Source: Aphrocallistes beatrix
Lineage: Eukaryota; Porifera; Hexactinellida; Sceptrulophora; Aphrocallistidae
NCBI GenBank assembly: GCA_963281255.1
Contig: OY725494.1
Coordinates: 2,245,934 to 2,309,933 of the forward strand
Length of the DNA stretch: 64,000 bases
Direction: 5' to 3'
The notes under the pieces are model-generated. The model was given only the letters and a program-made list of their open reading frames with translations, ran no database searches and was not told the DNA's origin. Positions 11,797 through 22,992 of this stretch are shown in pieces. Made by a program: the position numbers and the translations under genes. The first letter of the stretch is position 1; each line of letters begins with the position of its first letter.

Positions 11797-12175
11797 GGGG
11801 GGACCCCCCCAAATTTGGGGGGGGGTCCCCCTAGGCAGAAATCTAAATGTTAATTTGGGGGGTTCCCCCCCCCCAATTCTGGAGGGGACCCCCATATAGA
11901 CTGCTAAAATAGAAATAATTGGGGGGTACCCCCCAAATTTGGGGGGGCTCCCCCAAATCGAGGATAATAATAATAAAAATTGGGGGGGGTACCCCCCAAT
12001 TTGAAGGGGCCCCCCCAAAATGGGATCCAAAATTTGATAGAAATGGGGGGGTCCCCCCCAAATATGGGGGAGCCCCCCAACTGAAACCCTACAGGTCCCA
12101 ACTGTTTTTACCAATATCTCTGGACCAGTAGATTTTATAACATTAGAATGTATTATTAGCTGATATAAAACCGCC
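11797..12175 (-). mobile_element. second, inverted copy of the G-run/C-run palindrome element
   Basis: 11797-12082 is the reverse complement of 9720-10022 with several length changes in the G and C runs. 12083-12175 is the complement of the lead sequence near 9600-9720. The two copies face each other about 1.8 kb apart. Confidence 0.75.
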
Positions 12176-12179
12176 AGAA

Positions 12180-12494
12180 AATTCAGTTTTTCGACTATAA
12201 CTCTGTCATTTTAGGTGATAGAAGGCTGAAATTTTAATAGGATATGAGAATAAATATATCACAAATATGATGACTCATCAATCTGTTATAACGTCATCAT
12301 TACGCATCCAAAATTTAAAAATTGACAAATTTTATTATTTTTCGAGTGATATCGATTATAACAGTAAGACATACGTGCTTAGAGATGTTATCTACCTTAT
12401 AATTAATCAATGTGAGCCTAGGTGTCCGAATGGCGCCTCCGGTGGACACAAAGTGTCCGCCAGCCGCGCAGCGCAAGCAAGCGAAGCGCGCTTG
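12180..12494 (+). mobile_element. Helitron-like 3' half, family A
   Basis: It starts inside the family body (CAGTTTTTCGACTATAACTC) and ends GAAGCGCGCTTG before host T, with the GGACAC/GTGTCC hairpin. The 5' half is missing. Confidence 0.75.
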
Positions 12495-12680
12495 TATACT
12501 ATGTACAAATAAATAGAAATTCGAGTTTTCATTTTATGGAAAGATGTTAGTTTTATGAAAGATTGGAACAGGAAAACTTGACAATCTAGAAAGATATATA
12601 TAATCTTTTTGATGATTTTGTACATAAATTCTAAAAAATTAATGTTTCTGAAATAAATTACGCAATTATTAATAACAAAC

Positions 12681-13103
12681 CTTTCCAAGAGAGTGTAGAG
12701 ACCTATTAATATTCTGTCCTTCGCGCAAACGATCTGAATTAGTAAAAGAAGTCTTTACTCTCTCGCTACCAGCTAAATCTACGAGGTTAATTTTGCTCAC
12801 TTTAGTATATTCTTCTCCTTCTAATTCTCTATTTTGGGTCAGCACTAATACGAAACAAGAGTGACTCCTACTAGACCGATCATTCATTCCAGTAGCAGCA
12901 GTAGCTCTGAATCTGTTTCCTAGTGTGAGCCAATGTTCAACATCCTTGTAACCTGCAGCTACATATGTACTGAGATCTTCGATATATGGTCCAAGCACAG
13001 GATGTTCTCTCACACGCAGTTGAGTGCGTTCTTTGCGACTCTTCTGGCTGGCAAGTAAGTCATATATGTGTTCATTATATATTTCATAGAAAGATATTTC
13101 AAC
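12681..13103 (-). CDS. KIF14: KIF14-like kinesin motor domain, single internal exon
   Basis: An open 141-codon exon bounded by an acceptor (ATATTAG before 13103) and a donor (AAG|GTTTGT after 12681). It encodes the central part of a kinesin motor: VEISFYEIYNEHIYDLL, then LRVREHPVLGPY, switch I NDRSSRSHS, switch II DLAGSER, and NINRSLHSLGK. The wording ATAATGMNDRSSRSHS and REHPVLGPYIEDLS best fits the kinesin-3-like KIF14 group, which acts in cytokinesis; this subfamily call is from memory of the family. Upstream motor exons with the P-loop and all downstream exons are not visible. They may lie in the 14511-14710 gap and beyond the window start. Intact frame and splice sites argue for a real gene rather than a processed copy. 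Confidence 0.8.
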
Positions 13104-13764
13104 CTAATATGAGACATAATTCCATAATAGACAATGAAAATTAAAATGAAATGTATTATCTAATAAATAAAGGGTTCTAATCATTGCACTAATAAATTTA
13201 GTTAAAAGTCCACCAACATTTGTTCAAAGTTGTGAAATCCAGGGTTGCTGTGGAAATGGGAATCTGTCTGAATTTAATGTGAAGTCCTATTTATATATTA
13301 TCCATTGTACACATAATTATGTGGTTTATTATTATATTAAACTACTTATTTGTATTTTTCCCCAACCATGATTATCTTAATCGATATCGCACGATTAGAC
13401 TATGTTTGATCTGATTATCGAATCATTTTTACTACACTAGAATGGCAGTAAGTGGCAAAGACAAACTTTTCTCAGCTCAAAACTCAAAATGTTCGAGAAT
13501 TCGAATGATTTCGTAAGATAATTAACTAGATTTACAATTAAATTTGTTAAATCTTAAATTAACTTTGTTAATCTTTTATAACTAATTTTGTTAGTCTCAT
13601 ATTAATTTTGTAAATCCATTCATCTATTTTATTAGATTTGCATTCATTTTGTTAGGCGTTTTATAAATTTTGGTAGAGGTGGTTTGTTAAAGGTTCCACA
13701 AATTTTGTTAGAGTTAAAAAATATTTTGGTAGACATTTAATTAAATATGTTAAAACAAATATTA
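13104..13764. other. intronic AT-rich sequence of the kinesin gene
   Basis: No exon seen. It contains repeated ATTTTGTTAG-like words between 13520 and 13740 on an AT-rich background. Confidence 0.5.
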
Positions 13765-14275
13765 TAAATTCGCTTGGTTGCGCTGCGGGGCTGGCAGACA
13801 CAAAGTGTCAGCCGCGGCGACCTTTGAGCGCCTAGACTCACATTAATTAATTATAAGGGAGATAACATCTCTAAATATGTCTGTCTCAATGTTAAAATCG
13901 ATATCACTAGAAAAATCACCAAATTTGTCAATTTTTAAAGTTTTGATGCGTAATGATGACGTCATAACAGAGTGATGACTCATCATTTTTGATGATAGTT
14001 AAATCACATGTGAGGAATGTTTATATACACATTCAATTAAAATTTCAGCCTTCTATCACCTGAAATGGCTGAGTTATAGCAGAAAAACTGAAATTTATAA
14101 TTATAAAAAAAGGTGACAATGACGTCATAATTCCATGATGAGTCGATATTTTCATCTGAGCTCAGAACTTAGTGGAGCCATAGCCAAAAGAACCCAACAT
14201 GCCAAAAATCAGCTTTATGTGCCTGGCAGTTTCTTCAATCAATTCGTTACAGATATATATATATATATATATATA
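13765..14275 (-). mobile_element. Helitron-like copy, family A, 5' end lost
   Basis: A minus-oriented 3' hairpin region at 13768-13820, then the full family body, ending in a (TA)n tract at 14250-14275. The TCC 5' terminus is absent and the 3' tip is diverged. Confidence 0.75.
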
Positions 14276-14510
14276 TTTGAGTAGACAGTAACGAATTCAA
14301 TAGAAGTCAGAGTTTATTAGCAAAGAACATGAATAATAGCTTTCGACTTAGTTCAGTCTCATCAGAAGAGCATATGGGTAAGTAAGATATAATTTTAGAA
14401 TAAGGGATGGCTCTAATTTTGTGATTGCGGAGTAATAGTCTAGGAGTCTCAGTCCTCAGTTAACTGTATGGGAGCTTCGGCGCTTTTTACGGCGTCGTAA
14501 AGGAGAGTGG

Positions 14511-14710
14511 NNNNNNNNNNNNNNNNNNNNNNNNNNNNNNNNNNNNNNNNNNNNNNNNNNNNNNNNNNNNNNNNNNNNNNNNNNNNNNNNNNNNNNNNNN
14601 NNNNNNNNNNNNNNNNNNNNNNNNNNNNNNNNNNNNNNNNNNNNNNNNNNNNNNNNNNNNNNNNNNNNNNNNNNNNNNNNNNNNNNNNNNNNNNNNNNNN
14701 NNNNNNNNNN
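14511..14710. other. assembly gap (200 N)
   Basis: Exactly 200 N, so probably a placeholder length. Sequence to its right (14711-15000) matches one arm of the foldback element at 25845-27190, so a palindrome may have broken the assembly. Confidence 0.95.
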
Positions 14711-16073
14711 TGAACCTAGCCGAGAAGAACAAGGGGTCACTCGATGTGGTTACTCCAAAATTTGGAGATCGGAATTTTTCAACATTCCTGGCCGTTGCTA
14801 GGAACGGCCAACCTAAACATTCTCCAAATATGGTCAATATATATATCAAATGGCTGGAAATTTAGTACTGGACCCGAATTAAACAATAAAAATATGATCT
14901 GGTGTGATTAAAAGTAGATATTACTGATAGATCCAACTCCGGTGATATCACATTATTAAATGTAAAATTCAAATATTAATAATTCATTCAAAAATTAATA
15001 TTTTAAGTTGAAATTTGAAACACAAAATATACCAAGGCTGAAATAAACGTAGTTTAAAGGAAAAGTTTGTATCATAAATATTTCACGAGATATTAACCAA
15101 AAACTGAGACCGAAATTTGATGTGTCACTGCGAACTCATTTTGTAAAAATTTAAAAATTAAACTTAAAAATGAAATACACCAACTCTCTTCTTTCCACTG
15201 GTATAATTATTTTTGATCTAAAACGAATACTTTTCGAGTTATAAGCGATTAAGTGTGACTTCGAATCCGCCTCTAACACTTGTGTGCGAGCCAAACCAGT
15301 AAAAAATTGAACCGACCACAAATTCACCAAATTTTAACTTATTAGCTTCAAAATTTAACAACACAAACGTCCAGACCTCCTCTACACGTTGGTATCATCA
15401 GATTTCAAATCTGACCTAAATTCATAAAGTTATTAGCATTTAAGTGCGACACGGCGAATCCGCTGCTAAAGTAACACTTATGAACTATGAAAAATTGAAT
15501 CGACCATAAATTCGCTAAATCTTAACTTATCGACTTGAAATTTTAACTACATAAACGTCCAGACCTGGAGCACATATGTGTCTAAGATAGATTCGATAGC
15601 TCGTATAACTTTTGAGATATTCAAGAAAAACTGTGACAAAAATTAAAAGGTAAATTGCTAAGTCATCACTGGATATTTCGGGATTTGAACTGAGATAATG
15701 AAACGTCCAGACCTCCTCTACACGTTGATATCAACAGATTTCAAATCGGACCTAAATTCATAAAGTTATTAACATTTAAGTGCGACACGGCGAATCCGCT
15801 GCTAAAGTAACACCCATCACTACACTATTTTTGTAATATTCCAACTTTGAATTTACAAAATAGTGGAAAATTGAATTCCAAATCCACATGCAAAACCGTG
15901 CAAAACTGGCGCAATACCCAGCTCTTGTTAAATAATAATCCACAAGTCTGTTGCAAAAATATAGAACCTAAATTGTTTACCTACCAAAATAAATGTATTT
16001 GAATATCGTCGAGAAACTCTAATTTACATTAATTATGTATGAATACAAGGCATAGCAACACAATCTATATTAC
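14711..16073. other. foldback-family fragments, no exon recognised
   Basis: 14711-15010 matches 26600-26910. 15130-15830 holds two diverged direct copies of a block with AACGTCCAGACCTCCTCTAC and GGCGAATCCGCTGCTAA. No kinesin P-loop exon could be found by eye here on the minus strand. Confidence 0.55.
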
Positions 16074-16304
16074 CTCTAGGATATCGAAAACTTCTTTAGG
16101 TTTTTTAGGACTTCTCCTGTTTATAAATTTTCCAGATGCAAATAAAACTTTGGAATGCGAATTATCTGAAGAAATATTCGAAATATTCATTGTACTTTGA
16201 GAGTGACTGATCGGAGTTTTTGATTGCTGACTCATCCTACCGAGACCATTAGTATCCAAATCAAGGGCATCAGTATTAGAAGTGAGAAGATAACGTGGCT
16301 CCAT
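16074..16304 (-). CDS. candidate exon of unknown gene (possibly the kinesin N-terminus)
   Basis: 77 open codons from ATG at 16304 to a consensus donor (GAG|GTAATA at 16073). The peptide is Ser/Asn-rich and looks disordered, ending RRSPKKPKEVFDILE. KIF14 proteins have a disordered N-terminal extension before the motor, and strand and order fit. There is no sequence similarity I can claim, however, and no P-loop exon links it to 12681-13103. It could equally be an unrelated exon or a chance ORF. Confidence 0.35.
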
Positions 16305-17325
16305 TTCAATCCAGATGTCTATAGCATTAACTAAAAATAATTAATTCGTTAGAAATACTACTCAATCCAGGCAAAAGCATTTGAACAGTATGTATTACCC
16401 ATCCAATTGCGCTAAGATAATCACTATTCCTGAAGGAATTTTTCCCAAATATAGATTCTTTATATTAGAATTATACACATTCGAATTTCCCATTTTGGAA
16501 GATTTCAAACCAATTTCTCTATCCTATGTATAAAATTATCAGCCAGCGACACCAGATGCCACTCATCGGCAGTCATCGCCATCATATACAGGGTGTTCTG
16601 GCAACAAATTTGTCAATTTTTGATGCGTCATAACAGAGTGATTGGTTATCATTTTTTGTTGAGAGTTGTATCATATTTGAGATATATTAATATACACATT
16701 ATATTAAAATTTCAGCCTATCACTTAAAATGGCTGAGTTATAGCAGAAAAACTGAAAAAAGAGAAAAAGATTTGAGCTCCAACTTATATCTACGACAATT
16801 CTACGTGGATATTTAAGGTATAATCTCGTTAACACGAATACCACGGGATCATAATAATGCCACTTGAAACCTTGGTATAAACAAGAATAATCATCATTTA
16901 TTCGGAGGTCTCGCCCTAGTCATTTGCATTTTGCTCTCAATTGCATCGCTTTGGCAATGTAGAAAGCACTAAGGGTGTCATCTCGTTTACAGGTAAAGTT
17001 AGGTGCTATCTTTTTTGCCTACTGATAAGTTTTTCCAAGTTTTTCTCTGTAAACCCGCCATCATATACACACACATGCTGCATACACCTCTCAGCAACTA
17101 TCAGTAGGTTTAGCATCTCACCCAGATTGTAAACGCCCTGAGAACCAAGGGATTATCTAGGAGAGCGAGCTTATGACAATTTCAAATAAATTTATACTTA
17201 ACTCAAAGGAAATGTGTGGTAATTCAACTTGGGAGGTAAATAAAGAAATTTGATGGTATTAGTACGTAACAAGAGTTTCTTGAGATGGTTTTGAGTAGCT
17301 TCGATATATGCATATTAGTATAAGT
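16305..17325. other. spacer with Helitron fragment
   Basis: 16595-16760 is a minus-oriented internal piece of the family A Helitron-like element, preceded by ATATACAGGGTGTTC, a typical mariner-type end. The rest is AT-rich without a supported gene. Confidence 0.5.
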
Positions 17326-18827
17326 CATAGCCTACTCTAATAATGCCTCACAGTAAAATAACCAAGGATGCGGTAATAGCCGAATGGATTAATACAGGAG
17401 TAGCCTAAAATCGTTAACCATGCAGGATAGCATACTTGCCAACCTATAGCAAGTCTTTAGCGGGACGGACAAGTGCATTTTGGCGGGACATTTAGAAGTT
17501 TGGCGGGACAAAACACATCAGTACATAAATTCAATGTTATATGTTGAGATTACAATATATCAAAGCTGAAAATGTTACTTACGTAAGTATTTTATAAAAT
17601 ATAAGTGGAGAAATAACTAGGAAATAATAATTATTAAACTAGTTGGATAATTCGAATTCATATAGAATTAATGATCAGCGATTGGGGGCTCAGAAATATC
17701 TAGACTTTTCTTCGTAGCAGCCAAAAGTAATACGTAAGTAGTATAGTAATGAAAATGTACGTATCTACATATACTGATGCCATAATGTAATAATTGGATT
17801 ATTTCATGGATCGGGAAGGAACCTTGATCGAAATGCATGCAACGGAACGTCCCGTCAAAAGAACGGAACGTCCCGTCAAAAGAACGGGACGTCCCGCTAA
17901 AAAAACGGGACTCTAGTCAATTCCACAAATTTATTACCCAATTGGAAGAAGCAATGCTTAGATCATTATAATATATTGTTATTATCACAAAAGCGAGATG
18001 CAAGCTTCAAAAAGCGGGACGCGGGACAATCCACAAAATTAGTGCCAAAAAGCGGGACGGTTGGCAAGTATGGGATAGGCATTAAGAATGTATTACCAGC
18101 ATATATATACGTTGCTATGGTAAAGCATTTTGATCAGTTTGAGCCATATCCTGCAAACTGTAAGAACTAGGTCTTCAAATTTGATCGTATTTGATAGGCA
18201 ATTGGCTACTTCCTATTAGGTAATAATACAATTTAAACTTCTAAATTCACAGACTATAGAGTTATGCGACAATTTGGTGTTTTGGTCACATTCTTAAAAT
18301 CAACCCATAACTCAAAACTCGTTGAATTTTGAAGTTCAAGTTGTATTATCACCTAATAGGAAGTAGGCCATTGCCTATCAAACACGATCAAATTTGAAGA
18401 TCTAGTTACTACAATTTGAACGAAATGGCCCAAACTGACCAAATGCTTTACCATAGCAACGCAGGAATGTAACAACATTCCATTGAAAAATTTAGAATTT
18501 TTCAAATCAACTCGTACTAATCTTGGTTCTACACAAAAATCACACCTTAATACCATTTTGAAATAGGGTTAAAACAGCTTAGAAAATCGCTAAAATTGTC
18601 CTTAGAATGACCTGTTGCGCAATGATATGATGACTAATCGAAATTTTTCCAACGGATATACGTATGTACTTTGATACCATGTTTATATATGCTGGTAATA
18701 CATTATTAATGTCTATTCTGCATGGTTAACGATTTTAGGCTAATCGTGTATTAATCCATTCGGCTACTACTTCATCCCTAGTCCATAATTTTCAGTCTAC
18801 TGTGAGGCATTATTAGAGTAGGCTATG
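17326..18827. mobile_element. foldback element (CATAGCCTACT family) with nested insertion
   Basis: Ends CATAGCCTACTCTAATAATG and its complement lie at 17326 and 18827, flanked by near-identical 7-bp repeats TATAAGT/TACAAGT. The arms pair over several hundred bp around 18280. Another element is inserted at 17431-18072. Related copies are at 24455-24893 and 53135-54203. Confidence 0.75.
17431..18072. mobile_element. TIR element with GCGGGAC repeat motifs
   Basis: TIR CATACTTGCCAACC/GGTTGGCAAGTATG with direct repeats GGATAG on both sides. Subterminal regions carry many copies of GCGGGAC, GACGTCCCG or the complement (17458-17512, 17850-17915, 18018-18060). Non-coding. Confidence 0.75.
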
Positions 18828-18881
18828 TACAAGTATATGTTTGATTCAGTATTATTGTATAGAGTGAACAAAACAGTAGAA

Positions 18882-19538
18882 TCTTATATATTAAAACGCT
18901 AGGATTTGTTTGTTTGTTTGTTTATTTATCCGAATTGATTGATGAATTGGCAAGTCGAAGAGATATGAAAATTGGCATTTAGGTGCCAAATAATGAATCT
19001 ACGATTAATTTCGAAGATCTAAGTGATATTTTTACACCTTTGCTATACAATACTATGTACGGCTTCACTCTCACAATAGAAATCATTGTATGACAATACA
19101 GTAGGCTGTCATTGTTATTAATACTTCAAAGCAATAACTTATATAGATGTCTCAATTTTACTATAGTGTATAGCAATAAAAAAGGTTTTGTGTATATTTT
19201 CACACCTTTATATACATTTTAACACCATTTGATGCATTTGGAAAAATACGCCAGAGACTAGCTTCCAACTGTTGACATGGAGTTTTTAGGGGTGCAGATT
19301 TCGAATATTATATTTTCAGATCTGTATGATAAATTATTTGTTTATTTTGTTTACATTATATATATAAAGTAAACAAATATGTTAGAAACTGGCTTTCAAC
19401 GGTTGACCTCTGACTTTAGAGGCATAGATTCCTAATATTGCATTATCGAATCTTTCGATTCTGAATTTGTATCCCCAGCAACTCTGCGAACACAAAGTGT
19501 TCGCTAGCCGCGCTACGCAAGTGCGCTAAGCGTGCTTG
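18882..19538 (+). mobile_element. full-length Helitron-like element, family B
   Basis: 657 bp. It starts TCTTATATATTAAAACGC after host A, then TCCGAATTGATTGATGAATT, and ends GCGCTAAGCGTGCTTG before host T. Its 5' end is alignable with family A (ATTAAAAC, then CGAATTGATTGA), showing the families are related. No ORF of note. Confidence 0.75.
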
Positions 19539-20676
19539 TGATTATTGAAAATATTATATGTTACAAATGACGTGGAATGACCTGAAATGGGGAATGCTGA
19601 AAAAGTATAATATATTCCATATTGGAATAAAGCCGAATTATAATATTCAATCCTGGAATAATGCCGAATTATATTCCATAACGGAACAACTGGAAGAACA
19701 TTAAATTCAGACATATGCTGAATAGGTTCGACTTGTAAACGCATTCCAGTCACAAGATTAATTTAATTCTTCATTCAAAATATCAAATATCACCTCCATA
19801 GGCGTCGGAAATGGGCCCGCCCGGCCCGAAGGCTCCGGGGTCGGCCCAATCGATTTCGGGGCCGCTACATTCACGGCATAAATAAATATCACACTCACAA
19901 TTCACTAACATAACTAAAACTCTATAGAAATCGACTATTATCATAATCTACTCTACTGTATTGCGATAGTGGTTTCCCAAGACGGGAAACTACCTACTGA
20001 GCTACCTGCTCACTTGTTGCATAGTTAAACTGCATGATACACGGTTCTAGGACTTTGGGAATGTATCGGGTAAGCTTGTACCCAGCCAGGTAGTTTTACA
20101 CGGAAAAACGAAGATAATGAATATCTTCAATCAAAACTTTTACTACAATGCGATGTGCTTTCGCCCAACATATCTCACTTTTCAGTTCGCCGACTCAACG
20201 ATGTATAGTGGCGGTTAACTTCTGAAACCCTCCTATCTATATAATTTTTGATTAAAATATCAAAAAGATATCCCAGTTTGCATCTTTCTCATGCAAGAAA
20301 CATCCAGACATCCCACAGATGCGCCCCGCAATACCAAGCGAGTATTATCTGGCATAAAAACCTATAACCTGTTGAAACGAGCAATAATTGCAATAAGTTT
20401 TACTGTGCTGGACTATAATCACTTGGTATTGGTTACTGGATTAAAAAGATAGAGGCAAACTGGGAAATCTTTTTCATATCTTTTTAACTTATTAATAAAA
20501 CGAAACAACAGCGAACAAGTAACTAATACCTTCATGTATTCATTACAGTCAGGGTAGCTTATTATGATAGAAAGACTTAATATTAAGCAGGTTTGAATCA
20601 ATACAAATCCTATGCAAATAAAGAAATTGGAACCAGAATCATCTATAACAAGTAGAATGCTAGTAATTTCAATATG
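19539..20676. other. spacer with inverted copy of GC-rich repeat
   Basis: 19797-19880 is the reverse complement of 4405-4490, and 20040-20100 matches the complement of 4340-4400. The stretch between them contains GGTAGCTCAGTAGGTAG on the minus strand, a pol III box-A-like word, but no box B. No gene. Confidence 0.5.
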
Positions 20677-21891
20677 TTAACAAATGATAAAATGGTTCTT
20701 ATCTTCTCCAATTGAACGAATTCTTTTTAACTTCTTCAGAGCCAATTTTATGAGACTGAGCTGTGAAGCAGATCCAACTTCTTTAGTCATTTCTTGTTCG
20801 CTTAATTGCCCAATAGCTCTTAAGACATTGCATTCTCGAGATCTTTTTGTAAAACGGATCAAAATTCTATTCAGTTCTATATGAGTAATATTCTTTGAAA
20901 TGAAACTTGGCAAATTATTGTACTGGCTTTCAGTGATCGGGTCACAAATGATGGATGGATCCTCTTCTAGCTCATTCGCAAATGAATCGATGCTCTGAGG
21001 GCCTGCTCTAAGTGTATCTACACACATCCCAATCGATCGATTTACAATCTGTTCCGGAGTTAAAGAAAATTTAAATTCCCTAATACATTTGGGGCTCTCA
21101 GATAAAGGAGGTGGAATTTTCCTTTCAGCAGTGATTGGGCCTGCTAAAGTCATCTGTATATTTCGAGTTGGTTCATTTCTAGTAATGTTGATGGTGCTAT
21201 CATTTGTGTTCTGCATGACTGCCTTAACATGTTCCGCTCCAAGCCTAGACTGATGTTTAGACAATTTCCGGAAGATTTCTGGAGTAGCAGCTAACGGTGC
21301 TACCACGTCCCTTTCATCATCTAAAGGGGCTACTGTCTCTGGAGCAGCATCTTCCTGCTCGAAAGATAAATGGAGTATGGGAGAAGGGGGTAGCACTGCA
21401 ATTTCTGTAGCACTAGTTTTCCTATCAATAATGAATGAAGTATTTTCAGGTATGACGATATCGTTTACTCTCCTGTCTGTAAGAATAGGATGCCTAACCT
21501 GAGGCATGTATCCATGCTCGAACATTTTTTCCTCCACTTTCTTATGCTTGGACAGCATATCTTCGTGCATCTTCTTGTAGTGATCAACTTCATTACGAAT
21601 ATTTTCAATTTTCTTTTCAATATCGATATTTCTCAAAACTTCAACCCATTCTCTGAGGTTATGATGCATATTCTGGGATAGCGCCCTACCTGCATCTCTA
21701 TCTTTCTCAGTGCAATAAAGCGTAGGATGTTCCAGTTTATTTTGAATCCGCGAAACTTGATCCTCGATATTAGCAATTGTTTTCAATCCTGGGATCAAAG
21801 GTGATTTTACATCATCATCTAAAATCGATGTGTTGTCTAATGCCGTGCTAGTGCTGCTATTGTGTTGAGGAGATTTCCTGAAAGGAATCAT
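20677..21891 (-). CDS. SKA3: SKA3-like kinetochore protein, single exon
   Basis: 404 codons from ATG at 21891 to a stop, uninterrupted. SKA3 is part of the SKA complex that couples kinetochores to microtubule ends. Visible features: predicted coiled coil at about residues 40-128; HGYMPQVRHPI at 126-136, resembling the conserved segment closing the SKA3 coiled coil; short Pro-rich linear segments with PPSPILHLSF (168-177); and TPEIFRKLSKHQSRL (203-217), resembling the SKA3 LSKYNS region. The C-terminal block around YNNLPSFIS (324-332) resembles a motif of the SKA1 microtubule-binding domain. Length matches SKA3 (about 400). The family call rests on remembered motifs, not a search. Intronless, unlike vertebrate SKA3. 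Divergent, so moderate confidence. Confidence 0.6.
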   Translation of the reverse strand: MIPFRKSPQHNSSTSTALDNTSILDDDVKSPLIPGLKTIANIEDQVSRIQNKLEHPTLYCTEKDRDAGRALSQNMHHNLREWVEVLRNIDIEKKIENIRNEVDHYKKMHEDMLSKHKKVEEKMFEHGYMPQVRHPILTDRRVNDIVIPENTSFIIDRKTSATEIAVLPPSPILHLSFEQEDAAPETVAPLDDERDVVAPLAATPEIFRKLSKHQSRLGAEHVKAVMQNTNDSTINITRNEPTRNIQMTLAGPITAERKIPPPLSESPKCIREFKFSLTPEQIVNRSIGMCVDTLRAGPQSIDSFANELEEDPSIICDPITESQYNNLPSFISKNITHIELNRILIRFTKRSRECNVLRAIGQLSEQEMTKEVGSASQLSLIKLALKKLKRIRSIGEDKNHFIIC

Positions 21892-22526
21892 TCTAGTTTT
21901 AATTTTGAGAATTAGAATAATCTAGAGAAGCAAAATAGATATGGAGCCAGCCAGGATTTTTTCCGTCCACGAGCAGTCATTCTTTTTTTTTCTGGGCTAG
22001 CCTCTACCAAGATTAGGGTGACCTGATGCCCCTTTTCCCTAGACAATTTAGTTTATTTTGTATTCGGGAATTGTCCAGGCTTTGTCCAGTGTACAGGTTT
22101 TTGCCCAGTTTTTTGTACATGAACAGGATAAACATTTTGCTTTATTTTAGCAAGAAACGAGATTTCAGCGATAAAAATAGGGTAATCAATATATAAAAAT
22201 ATGATTTTCGCTTATAGAAATTAAAGATGAGATTTCATGAATTATTAGCAATGTTATACGTACTTGTATACATTTTCACACCTTATAATAAATTTATATC
22301 TTGAGAAAAAATCATTCGGTTTTCGCACTTAGTTATTTTTGGCAGAATAAATTTCAATTTGGTATTCGAATTTATGATAACCCATAGCCTACTACATATA
22401 AGGCCTCACAGTAATTTACGGATTTTGGACTAGGGACGGGGTAGATGGTTGAACAAACATGAGCTGCCTTAAATCATTAACCATGCACAATAGAGCTCAG
22501 GAATATATTACCAGCATAAATAAATA
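21892..22526. other. upstream region of the SKA3-like gene, transposon remnants
   Basis: 22015-22150 has one end of a hAT-like element (AGGGTGACCTGATGCCCC). 22377-22500 is a solo end of the CATAGCCTACT foldback family. No promoter motif can be named. Confidence 0.45.
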
Positions 22527-22992
22527 CAAGCGCGCTTCGCTTGCTTGCGCTGCGCGACTGGCGGACACTCTGCGTCCGCCAAGAGGCGTCTTTAGGGCGC
22601 CTAGGCTCACATTGATTATAAGATAGATAACATTCCAAATACGTACGTCTTAGTGATTATATCATATAACAATCGATATCACTCACAATTTTTCATTTTT
22701 TAATGGGTAATGATGACATTGTAACAGAGTGATGAGTCACTATTTTTTGATGATAGTTTTATATGTGAAGAATGTCAATTTCTATAAAAATGTCAGCCTT
22801 CCATCACTTAAAATGGCTGAGTTATAGTCGAAAAACTGAAATTTCTAATTATTAAAAGGTGACACAATGACGTTATAATTCAATGATGAGTCGATATTTT
22901 CGTCTGAGGTCATACCTTAGTGGAGCCATAGCGAAAAATCTGCATTCTGATAGATATATACACACACATTAATCGAGTTTTAATAGTAAGGA
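22527..22992 (-). mobile_element. full-length Helitron-like element, family A
   Basis: 466 bp between clean termini: CAAGCGCGCTTCGCTTGC at 22527 and the complement of TCCTTACTATTAAAACTCG ending at 22992, flanked by A and T as expected. The internal body is shortened. Confidence 0.8.

Noticed and set aside
16400-16500. Possible upstream exon for 16074-16304 (open frame from ATG near 16488 with donor GG|GTAATA)
   Set aside because: Joining it to the acceptor at 16331 gives an immediate stop or phase mismatch.
19960-20015. tRNA or SINE head (box-A-like word on the minus strand)
   Set aside because: No box B at the right distance and no cloverleaf could be drawn.
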